64,000 nt of DNA from Eustoma russellianum. Taxonomy: Eukaryota; Streptophyta; Magnoliopsida; Gentianales; Gentianaceae. A program made the position numbers and the translations under genes. This document shows positions 33,057 to 43,738 of the stretch, piece after piece. Numbering within the stretch: the stretch's first letter is position 1; each line of letters starts with the position of its first letter. Location: NCBI GenBank assembly GCA_036186865.1, contig AP025069.1, forward strand, positions 17,758,233 through 17,822,232. The letters run 5' to 3'. The notes beneath the pieces were generated by a model. The model saw only the letters and a program-made list of their open reading frames with translations. It ran no database searches and was not told the origin of the DNA.

Positions 33057-35328
33057 CAAGGTTGTTACCAGATTTATTTTGAGACGGTTGAGTATATTGC
33101 TACCCTCGTTTGATCTCTCTGGAGCAAGCAGGCTTCATGCAAGGCCGAGACATTTCAGAGCAGGTCTTGATGTCGAAGGAAATGATTCATATATTAGATC
33201 GTAAATTCTGGGGAAGGCATGTTATGATTAAGCTGGACATGGCCAAGCCGTTCGATCGTGTTTCCTGGCAATATTTGGAAACTCTTCTTTTGAGTTTTGG
33301 TTTTCACTATTGGTTTGTGCGTCTGGTCCTAAACAATTTGGCAGCTACACGTTGTTCAGTGTTGATCAATGGTAAGCCTTGTGGTTTTTTTAGGCCATCC
33401 AGAGGCATTAAGCAGGGCAATCCGTTGTCTCCAATTCTGTTCATTCTTGCTTCCGAGGGGTTTTCAAGAGGTATTACAATGCTATTTTGGATAGGTGCAC
33501 TAAGGGGATTTCATGGTGGCCGAACACAGGTTATTTCTCATCTAGGTTTTGCGGATGATTTGCTAATCTTCTTGAATGGATCAGCCAGTAATATGCACAC
33601 ATTAAAATTTTTTTCTGGAACATTATCAGTGAGCATCAGGACAGTTAGTCAACCATCAGAAGAGCCAATTGGTGACTGGGGAGGGAGTTGTGTTACAAAG
33701 AGTTGCGAACATACTGAATAAGGGGATATATGAGCTTCCTATCAAATACTTGGGCTCTTATCTTTTTAAAGGAGTTAATTGGTCATAATACTGTTTATCA
33801 TTGTTTGATCACTTCGATGCGAGTCTGACATGCTGGTCAAGAAGACTCTTAAGTATGACAGGCAGATTGTCTCTCATTCGATCGGTGCTTTCTACTATGC
33901 CTTTACATGTTATGGATGCGGCTAGGCTGCCCAAGAGTGTAATAGCATAATTGAATTGGAAAATGTCTACTTTTTTATGGGGGCAGCGGCATCATTGGCG
34001 AGCATGGGCCGCAGTATGCTGTCCAAAGGATGATGGTAGTTTGGGACTTCGTATTCTAGCGACGTTGCAAAAAGCTTATGAATGTAAATTATGGTGGAGA
34101 TATCATACGTCCACCTCGCTGTGGGCACATTATTTGAGACAAAAATATGGGAATCGCCAGGGACTGCAAGCCTATATTTATGATTCAACGGATTGGAAGA
34201 GGTTATGTCGCATTCACTCTCTCTGTTCGTTACATGCACAGGATTCACCTGAGGGTTTAACTTGGACTGATGATGCACATGGTCAATTTATCCTTTCTAG
34301 TGCTTATGATTCTTGTCGGCCCAGAGGCATTCACTTTTCTCTAGCGCGATACATTTGGTGGGTGGGTACTCCTACAGCCGGCCAAGTGTTTCTTTGGCGA
34401 TTATGGTTTAATTCTCTTCCGATGCCAGATAATTTAAGGAGGTGGTTAGCGGCTTACCCCACTTGTTGTGTTTTTTGCTGGGGTGCCTCAGCAGAACAAA
34501 ATCATATTTTCTACACGTGTCCCACGATCAAGGCACTATGGTTCCATTTAGCGACAATCTTTGGGGGCCCCGCCACTTGAATTAACGTTTAAACAATATT
34601 TGCCAGGTTGGTGGTACCAAGCTCATCACACAACAATGGTTGGACACCTGGCTGTAATGGTCCCGTTAATTGCATCTTGGGCCATCTGGAAGGAATACGT
34701 AGCAGTACAGTTTGGTGATAAGGAGTTTTCTTTTCTTTGGCTCCGAGAGCGAGTCCGACAGGGCATTTTCATGTGGTGTTCGTCTATATCTGGGGGTAAA
34801 TTCGCAGAGTCGATACAGCCTTTGATAGAGCTGTATTATTCGCCCCCTCTTCGATCAAGGCGGATACAGGTTGTCCCATGGCAGCCGCCGCCGCCAGGTA
34901 AATTAAAACTCAATGTTGATGCTGCGGCTAGTAGTCAAGGAGCGGCCGGGGGGTCGGTCCCACGGGATGATACAGGACATTTGGTCCAAGCTCTCTGTTT
35001 TACATTGCCAGTGTTGCCATCCATGCATGCTGAGCTACAAGCTCTATTATTTTCCATCATTTTCTTTGCCACAGCATGCTATGGTAATCTCATCATTGAA
35101 ATAGATTGTTTGGCCCTTTTAACCTTGCTTCATACTCCAACCTCCTTCGCCACGAGATTGGGTAGTGACTGCAATCGCCTCAGACGATTCATGACACTCA
35201 TGCATGCCACACTATCTTATGCACCGCGTGAGGCTAACTCGGCTGCACATTTTCTAGCACAACATGGCATTACACAGAGATGCACGTATGTTTTCTCTTT
35301 TCTTTTGGATCTCCATCCCCTAGTGTGA
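33057..35328 (+). pseudogene. LINE ORF2, RT core to RNase H (unit B)
   Basis: Same domains as unit A. An open frame at 33110-33721 holds RT motifs A (KLDMAKPFDRVSW), B and C (FADDLLIF), a second at 33951-34580 holds the linker and zf-RVT, and a third at 34561-35328 holds the linker and RNase H. The last two overlap by 20 bases at a run of five G, a frameshift shared by all units. The linker stop of unit A is Trp here (AIWKEYVAV). 33722-33950 keeps the thumb region YELPIKYLGSYLFKGVN in another frame. It is the best-preserved ORF2 3' half but still broken and without the 5' half. Confidence 0.87.
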
Positions 35329-35972
35329 CTAGCTTGCAGACGGATATACATACAGCCTACATCCGCACATAAAGAGATAATGGCCACGTACATTCTTCCT
35401 ACCTACATCTCTTTGATGTGGGCGGTCGGGTATGTTTCGTCCCGTGATCACCCTTTGTTATTTTTGGCCTTTGCCAGATGCCTAATGCTATATTCGTTTA
35501 GTTTGATGAGATTTGCCAAATGTCAATTATTACACAATGCATGCAATTTTGCTGGACATTGCTGGTTCGTATTACAATGATGTCGCCTACAACCCCCTTG
35601 GTGAAGGGCAGCCCGGGTACCACATTTTCTCTAATATTACCGCAACATTTGCTTATCTTAGGTGTGGCGTATATGTGACATTTCCTATGATTGCCTTTTC
35701 GAGATGCACTATCTGCCAATGGAGAAGTCTCACTGGTTTGACGACTGACTGTTCTGCTCGACTATGTCCATATGCGCATCGCCATCTTGATGGCCTCTCA
35801 ATACGATTACTGTTTATTTTTACATCATATATTTTATTACTTGATTCTATTCAGAAGTTTTTGTATGTATTTCTTTTCTTGTTTTGCCTAGTCTGGGAGA
35901 GTCTCCCTCCATAGATGCACATATTGATGTAATCAAGGTATTCCTCCGCCACAAGTGAGGGTAATCATATTA
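35329..35972 (+). other. LINE 3' untranslated region (unit B)
   Basis: Copy of 28129-28772 with a few substitutions. It ends with the same inverted-repeat arm (35941-35960) and AT-rich tail. Confidence 0.7.
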
Positions 35973-37733
35973 ATAACATGCCCAGACGGTACGGCCTATC
36001 CTTCACCCAAAAAAATATTTATAATGACGAGCTATATATTTCTATCCAGATATCTAATCGACACGTCATCAACGTACATCAACGTCAAGCCGCCAGATAC
36101 ATATCATCCTTTTTGATATACATATTCTAAGTCATATATTCCATGTCATCAAGCTTCCAAAAATATACCGACATGTCTCAAGTTCGTAAACCGAAAATTG
36201 TCACACCAAATGACTACCGAAACGTCACCGACATGTCACACACTTACCATACAAAGATGGCAAGCCAATATACACTCCAAATACACAAACGTTTCGTGCA
36301 CCACATGTCTAATACAGCCACAAAGTCATACCATAATTACATATATCAATTACCTATAATTTGCCTTGATTTTTTGAAAAATCAAATTCAAACATTAGAC
36401 CACATGGCTGAAATTATTTCAGCTTTTGGAGCGGAAATTATACATTATATTATGTATATTATATGGTTTATAACACATTTTGCATGTCTAAGGGGTTTGA
36501 GATAAAATGGAGAAAAATCACGCAATCGACAGAAGTCGAAAAATCGGTTTTCTACACTTTCAAGAAGACGTTTTTTTGCTACACTTTGTGACATGTATAT
36601 AGAAATGTCTTACACATCCAAGACGCATGTTGGAGTATTCTAGAAAACCATGTTAAATGGCGATTAAAATTTACTATATACTACATCATTATTTGTCAAA
36701 ATTCAAAAATGGTTTTCAACACATGTGAGCTGAGTTTGGACGGCTGTTATGAGCTTATTTGGAGCCTAGATGGAGCTTATTTTGCACTATGATTGGTGGA
36801 GAATGATCCACAAATGAATTCTAGTGTTGATGGAGACCAAGTCACACATGGAAAGCTTTCAAAAATTCAAAAATGCTGAAGATTTTAGCACATGGTTTAA
36901 GCGGGTGGGTTTTGCTAGTTTTCAAGATCAAATTCATTCTAAAAATGAGGGACAATCACACTTATGATTGTTTGGCAATCAAGGCATTTGAAATTTGAAT
37001 TTTTTTTAAAGATTTTTCTTGGTATTTTCCATGTCATATTTTATGTGCCAAGATGGATAAATGAAGACCCTATCATAGAGTGACAACAATGTGAAGACAC
37101 ATCACTTGTCCAATTACATTTCACCAAGTAAGCAAAGGTATGTCAAAAGCTATACAAGGTATCTTCCAAGGGCATTCAAGGAATTCTTCAAGAGGGAATT
37201 CAGCCAAGAGGGGGCGGCCATATACATAACAAAAGCAAGGAAGAAGGCCAAACAAAAGACAAGACTCATTTCTACTATGAAGTGCAAAGCAAGACTTCTC
37301 TTCATCTCCTATCTTCTTCTCTTGCACATAGCCTTAAGCCTATCAAATATACATCTCATAATCTGTATAGGCTTCATACATACCATCCATACACATTCTA
37401 TTCTTGTACAAGGTTGATCAAGGTGTGATCAAACCTTCATTAGTGAGGTGGTGGTGTTTTTGTTGATTGTTGTTGTTCTTTGTAAACAGGATGGACATTA
37501 AAGGAGTTAGTAACACTAGCCAACCTTGTTATAAGGTGTTTTTGGTGATTAGTGAATACCGAAGGAGGTGTCCTCGAGGACTGGAGTAGGCCATATTGAC
37601 CAAACCTGTATACAAATCTTGGTGTTCTTACTTTCAGCACTTTTACTCTTAGTTTCTGTTTTTACAACATTTTCAACGCAACAGAAAAAATAGCAAACGA
37701 TTTTCAAAATTCATCAAATTTTGCAGAGACATA
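35973..37733 (+). repeat. Copia C LTR middle part (unit B)
   Basis: Copy of 28773-30531, without a gene. It has TATGTATATTATATGG where unit A has a shortened TATGTATTATATGG. The intact 3' LTR at 55970 supports the longer form as ancestral. Confidence 0.85.
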
Positions 37734-38514
37734 GATAAAATCCTCTTTGAAAACAGAATCTGAGACTACCTCAAATTCAGAACCCGTTTTTGAAAAATTC
37801 AAAACTCCTTGTACACAACTCCAAAAATTATGCAAATTTTCAGAACTTAACTTCAATGTGTTGACAAGACTCTGTCCAAAAATCAGATAAAAATAAGATT
37901 GTTTGATCCTTGAAACAAATACAAAGATTCAGATGGTCAATTTGGACAGAATTTGACAGAATGTTGCTGAAATTGAAAAACGTGTTTCTCTTTGAATACT
38001 CAACCAAAAAGGTTCATCTTTATGTCAAAACACTCCTTAGGATGTCTAGTTTATGTTTCCAAAAGGCCCTGACCTTAAACAATTCTTGATTAAAACATAA
38101 TTTAAGTTTTTTCAAAACTGGTCAGTTTGCAGCCAGATTGGAGCAGTTATCTTACAAAGACTGAAAGACTAACTTTTCCTTGCTCAAATCAAGTTATTCT
38201 TATTGCAAACTAAAGCTAACAGTCTGAAGTATAATTCCACCAAAAATCACGAATTTTGAAAGTGTTTATCTATTTTTCCAAAACATGGGAAATTGTGTGA
38301 AATCTACGGAGAAAACGAGCAGAATGCAGAAATGTAGAAACAAGATAAGAACACCGAGAATTTATCCTAGTTCGGTCAATGTGACCTACTCCAGTCCCAA
38401 GGAACACCTTTCCTTGGATTTCACTATGGTATGAAACAACTTACAACAATAACCAAGCTTGACCTTGGGTTATACACCAACCCTATTGAAGACTTGGATG
38501 AACACCTTCTATGC
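37734..38514 (-). repeat. LTR D fragment, part 1 (unit C)
   Basis: Copy of 30532-31310, including the 119 bp missing in unit A. It is cut after CTTCTATGC by the LARD and resumes at 45631 with TATGCAACACTTAG. Confidence 0.9.
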
Positions 38515-40217
38515 TGTTATATCCCATTTTTTTTTCTAAGGGTAGAATAGTCATTGAGGGGTAATTAATTATTAAACCTAATTGGATTAGGAAATTTTCC
38601 CTAAACCCTAATCAAATTTCTATTTAATCACGTGAATACTATTCTCCTTCCCCACATAAGTCAGCCGCCCCCTTTCATGGAGAGAGAAAGAAAACGTTTC
38701 TTGCTTCCAACGCTCAAGGCCGCCGGTTTCGGGAGGAGCACCGCCAACCCGATCAACCCTTCAAACGCGTATCAATTACCAAGTAGGTGCCCCCTTAACA
38801 TCCGTTGAATGAAACAAACAAAAGTCTTTAATTTCTCTATGACAACGAGATCGTGCATTAGTATTTGTGATTGTATAGATGCTTGATTATTAGATTATAT
38901 GTATATGTGATAAATTGTATGTCCGTATATATGATCGTATATGTATGATGCTATTTTCGTATGAAAACTCGAAAAAGATTTGATTTTTGATGTGCGTGTG
39001 AATACCGGAATCGTAGGAAGAAGCGTTTGTGCCGGCGGCGCGTGGCCGGTGGTGGTGGGCTATGACCACGTGCTGCCGGATGGAGGGATAAGGGTGAAGG
39101 GGGGCTGAGAGGGGGCTGAGGCTNNNNNNNNNNGTTGCGTAAGGGAGGGGTTTTGGTTGAAAGTCAGAGAAGGGGGAACGAAAGAGTAGGGGCCAGGGGG
39201 AATCTGGGAAAGCTGGGAATAAGGAAAAAGAAAAAGAAAAGAAAAAGAAAAGGAAAAAAATAAGGAAAAAGAAAAAAGAAAAAAAAAAGAAAAGAAAAGG
39301 ATAAAGAAGAAGAAAAGTAAAGGGAAAGTAATTGAAGGATTCCGTGTATGATTTTTGTGCATTCATGCATCACGAGACATTGCATATATGTTATGTTCTG
39401 TTCCGTTCCGTTCCGTTCCGTTCTGTTAGGATATGCGAGACGTAAGTCGCATATCTGATCTGTTCCGTTCCGTTCCGTTCCGTTCTGTTAGGACCCCGGG
39501 TCATGCATTGCACGATTAGATGAATGTTTCTGAGAAGGTAGGTTTATCATGCATCACGTATGTGGCATTGCATTCCACGCTCATTCTGCATGGTTATGTG
39601 CTTGATTGTCATAAGAAGTTATGACCGTTATACGTTGTTTTAAAAAGATTTGACCGTTATACGTTGTTTAAAAAGTTCTGGCCGTTATACGTATTTGCGA
39701 AAACGTGGACAGTCTATTTTCGTATCGACGTATTTATATGTATTTCACTACTGTCCTAGCATGTATGATCTCACAGGGCCGATGCAGGCAGGGTACCTAC
39801 TGAGTGACGTTTTTGTCGCTCACACCGTTCGTTTGTTTTGTTGCAGACGATTCAGGGTACGATTACATAAGGGTTGGAGAGGACTCTGAATGGGCACATT
39901 GGGACTCTTAGAGACTGATGATCAAGAATTGAGGAAGTTTTATTTTATTTATTATTTCATTTGAGGATTTAGCTTAGGGATTTCATTTTACGCACTTTAC
40001 AATGTCGTTTAGGGGATTTTGACTTAATGTTGACTATATATGATTTTGGGGATTTTACTTTCGATTTAGGGTTTTGAATTGATTTATTTCGCTTCCGCAA
40101 ACGAATACTCTGTCGTTTTGATAAGTGCATGGATTCGTACAGACGCCTTGTATGTCCCTTAGTGGAATACGGCGGGCGTACCGGTTCTGACCCTAGGGTT
40201 CGGGACGGGGCGCTACA
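38515..40217 (+). repeat. LARD 5' LTR (1703 bp as assembled, contains a gap)
   Basis: Matches 43739-45630 except for ten N at 39124-39133 and a few substitutions and repeat-number changes. It contains a purine tract (39220-39330), two CCGTT arrays around a palindrome (39397-39488), three TGACCGTTATACGT-type repeats (39618-39700) and a TTGTTTTGTTGCAG acceptor-like site (39832-39846). Low-complexity frames on the minus strand are not genes. Confidence 0.93.
39124..39133. other. Assembly gap (10 N)
   Basis: The same place in the 3' LTR (44347-44549) holds 203 bp of very G-rich sequence, so the true missing length here is probably about 200 bp and not 10. Confidence 0.95.
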
Positions 40218-40607
40218 GGTGGTATCAGAGCCCAGGCTCTAGATCTATTGCGGACAACGTAGAAATTAAGAAATGATCTTAGACTTAAGAGATGACTATA
40301 GACTTAAGTTTCGATCGTAGATGTAAGTTTCGATCGTAGATGTAAGTTTGATCTTAGACTAAGTACCATTCTAGACATAAGCGATGATCTGAAACTAAGT
40401 TTGATTCTAGACGTAAGCTATGATCTAAGACTAAGTTTGACCTTAGAATAAGTTTGATTTAGACTAAGTGATGATCAGACTGGGGGTTCGGTTGGTTTCT
40501 ATTTTCGTTTTATTTATCAACAATTGACTATTTTCCGTTTCTTAAATTTATATATACCTGAAATGCTCTTGAAAAAAAAAATTGAAATTTTCGTTGGCGT
40601 AATAAAT
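40218..40607 (+). promoter_or_regulatory. LARD primer binding site and GATC(T)TAGAC leader repeats
   Basis: TGGTATCAGAGCC at 40220-40232 follows the LTR by two bases. The next bases CCAGGCTCTAGAT match Tekay-2 at 59893. From about 40265 to 40475 there are roughly ten degenerate repeats of about 20 bp around ATGATCTTAGACTAAG. Confidence 0.85.
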
Positions 40608-40878
40608 ATGCCGCCGAGAGGAGAATGGTAGGAACGGCAATAGAAACCAATCTAAGAATGGGGCTCCACCGCAGGTTGTGCTTCCCCAGGCCCTGACCGA
40701 CGCATTACTGGTCATGGTCCAAGCGTGGCGCAACAACATCAGCAGCCACATGCTCCACCACCACCGCGCTCATACTTGAGATTCTTCTACAAGTGGATGC
40801 GGAGGAGTGGTGGTGCAACACAATTGACACCGCCGATCATTTGGATCTAATTTTAGAATTCAAGAGGTATTATGTAAC
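40608..40878 (+). pseudogene. LARD gag scrap
   Basis: An ATG at 40608 begins MPPRGEW and is soon stopped. In other frames come NGAPPQVVLPQALTDALL, QPHAPPPPRSYLRFF and DAEEWWCNTIDTADHLDLI. This resembles the N-terminal part of a gypsy Gag (Pro-rich start, then AEEW block). At least three frameshifts or stops separate the pieces. It shows the LARD descends from an element that once had gag. Confidence 0.65.
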
Positions 40879-40890
40879 GACAATACGATC

Positions 40891-41260
40891 TTCAGAGCAT
40901 GGCTCTAGATCTACGACGGAAATGTAGAATTAGGCCATGATATTAGAAAATAAGTTAGAATTTTGCCTCTAAGTCACAATCTTAGACATTAGTGATGATT
41001 TAAACATAAGCGATGATCATGAATATAGGAACTGATCTCAGTTATGAGCAGTTATCATGAACATAAGTCACGATCTTATACATAAGTAACGATCTCGAAT
41101 AAGAGTTGACTTTAGACATAAGTACTGATTTAGTAATAAGTGTTGATTATGTATTAATTATGATTTGGAAATAAGACGTGATCTTAGACTTAAGAAATGA
41201 TGTTGTCAAGAACGATCCTAGAAATAAGTTATGATCTTAAACTTAAGAAGTCGATCGGTT
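40891..41260 (+). repeat. Second, degenerate copy of the LARD leader
   Basis: TTCAGAGCATGGCTCTAGAT at 40891 resembles the primer-site region at 40225, and is again followed by many copies of the AAGTGATGATCTTAGAC-type repeat to about 41250. The leader appears to have been duplicated around the gag scrap. Confidence 0.6.
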
Positions 41261-43697
41261 TTGAAGCACGTATACCTAGGATATCTCATACGATTCTCCC
41301 TTATCTAAGGTTGATCATAACTCTCTAAGCCGTGATCTTAGTAACCCTAGTTGAATACTATACATTTGATTTGAATGAATTACAATGTTAACCCGAATAC
41401 CTTACTACAAACGTTGGTTGACATATTGATGGGTTAGGCGGTAACTCAGTTGCCTTATCATTACTGCAACACGGTACTCGGTACCGTTAGGGTAAAGTAA
41501 AGCAGGTCCATATCTCTACTTGGACGGTAACATCAGAGCAGGCTTAGGTCGAAGTTGGGACCATAGCTAATAAGAAATGAATTATAGTAGTATAATAAAT
41601 ACGAAGAGATGATTTATAGTAGAATGACAGAAACCAAATAACGATTAGCGTTATAATCAGTAGAGTTTAGTTAAGGATATTGTACAAAGGAATTTATAGT
41701 CTAGGGTTAAGATGTTGAATGCATGGAAATAAAAAATAGGCCGACGATATTAGTCTTATTAGAGGTATTGAGCAATAGTGACATGCGAAAATCGACCATA
41801 GTATGTGCTTTGGAATACTATATCGTTACAAAATTGTGGGTTAAATGATGACATCGGAACATTTGGTGTGAATCTAGTAGGTTTGAATTGAAATAGAGTA
41901 AGAATGAACCAGTAGTGGTTGCTTGTTCAGGTGAGATTTAACTAGGATAATTAGCGGTTCAAATAACCAGTAAAGAAATACATTGGATCAGTATGGCTCG
42001 CGAAAGCATGGTGAATTAGAACACCTTAAGTCAATAAATATTTAGTGTGCCATGCTAGGATTGGACAATTTAAGTTAGAGATTTTATCATAGTAGGCGAA
42101 TGTTAGACTTATAAGAAGCGATACATAACCGGATTGTTCTCTTGAAAATAAGGATGAATTATAGAAATTATACGAAATATTGGACTATTATTTCTCTAGC
42201 AGATAAATATTTTATATAAGCACATACACCGAGTTATACCTACATTGACTTCAAAAGACATTTTATTTTCGAAAATACTTCATTAAGTCTCATTTCTTTA
42301 TATAGTCTACTAAACTTTACGAGGCTAGTTTTTGTTCCGTACTTGTAAATCAGCCTGAAAAAAAAATTTAAATTCTTTTGCCGACCCTGAAAATGGGAAA
42401 ACTTTTAAAATGTTGATGTGCTTGCAAAAACGATGTGTTTATATATATTTCTTACAGAATATTTCAAATTTTCATTTTTGTTAGATCTATTTTTTAGTCA
42501 AAATTAATTTAATTTGACGAGTATCGATATCGCAAACAGTTTAACAGTTTAAATGTTTTTGAAGTTATTTATCCGCTTGCGATGAACTAACCTAACTTTT
42601 GTGAAGGCAAAAAAAAAAAAGGCTTTCAAAATATATACCTGTTTTTGGAAACGGAAGGTATCGTATTCAAATCGTTTCATAAAACCATACATTATTAAGT
42701 TTTCAACTGTTTTGACGCAATTTTACCAAAATGCCTTGCGGAAAAAAAAGCTATATCATCGTTTTTAAAATGGTCATTTGAGATATCGCGTTGCAAAAAT
42801 AAATCTATGATACTTTGAGTTTTGTATTTACAAAAATTAGAAGCTTCATTATTTTAAATAGTTAAAGCTATATTCAAAATTATAGCTACGTAAGCTACTT
42901 TTCTTTTAACTTGAAGAAAGATATGTCCATATACATATTTCGTATACTAGGCTGCTGACGATATCTCTGAGAATTAAGAGCATGATCTTAGAGCTAGTTC
43001 GTAAGTATATAAGAACTGATTTTGAAGACTTGGTTGTGTTAAGGAAGGGTAACAATTACCATATTGGCTTGTACAAAGGATGTTAGTGTGGTTATTTATC
43101 TAGGGGATGAATCATATGTGATAAGGTTAAGAACCTGGTATTGTAGATTGCAATAAGTTGAATGATACACGTCAAGTAGCATAAGTGGAAGTTTGTAAGC
43201 ACTAATTATAGAGAATTAGGTAAGGATTGAACCCTATGAGGACTAGATCATCTTGGGAGATGCTAGTGATGACTAAATTAAATCGTACTATAGTGCAATG
43301 TATTTCGAAAAATACATACAACTTCAAGAATGAGTCTTGTGAACAAGACGTTAAGTTAAAGATTGTACTACACGTAGGAACTGATTTTAGAGGGTTGCTC
43401 ATGATAGCAAATATAAGTATGATATAGACCAACGATTAAGTTATGAAGTCAGTATAATGACGATACCCTTAAGGCTGGTTCGAGAACTAAAGAAAGAATA
43501 GGTTACGATCTGTCAGGAGAGTACAATGGGTTTAAAGATTACATTGTAAATATACACACTGAATGATTTGAGGACTTAGTCTTGTATCGAGGAAGTGAAA
43601 TAAGTAACATATTGGAATATGCAAGGGATACTAAGTTCGGTCATGATCTAGGAAACTGAATTATGTAGGACTATACTAAGTTATTGATTATGTAACA
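41261..43697 (+). other. LARD non-coding interior
   Basis: AT-rich sequence with frequent stops in all frames. The longest frames (about 66-76 codons near 43202-43432) lie on both strands over one stretch and match nothing I know. I see no pol motif. It may be strongly decayed pol-region sequence or filler. Confidence 0.6.
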
Positions 43698-43738
43698 CAT
43701 AAGTTTCGAGGACGAAACTTTTTGTAAGGGGGGGAGAA
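43698..43738 (+). promoter_or_regulatory. LARD 3' motif and polypurine tract
   Basis: CATAAGTTTCGAGGACGAAA then AAGGGGGGGAGAA directly before the 3' LTR. The first motif differs from the Tekay-1 counterpart (9715-9738, minus strand) by one base. Confidence 0.88.

Larger units (their letters stand above)
30532..37733. repeat. Tandem unit B (about 7.2 kb)
   Basis: Second unit, same content and order. Both unit junctions (30532 and 37734) read CATAGATAAAATCCTC. The parent sequences read CATAGATAAAGGAC (copia C LTR, 53526-53540) and CATGATAAAAATCC (LTR D, 23483-23497), so GATAAA is shared microhomology at the join. Confidence 0.92.

Noticed and set aside
23486..37733. Units A and B as an assembly duplication artefact
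   Set aside because: The units differ by a 119-bp indel, a 60-for-24-bp replacement and many substitutions, which an artefact would not create. Long reads would settle it.
43202..43432. Overlapping short frames on both strands in the LARD interior
   Set aside because: Frames of 66-76 codons on opposite strands over the same DNA, with no known motif, are expected by chance in 3.5 kb.
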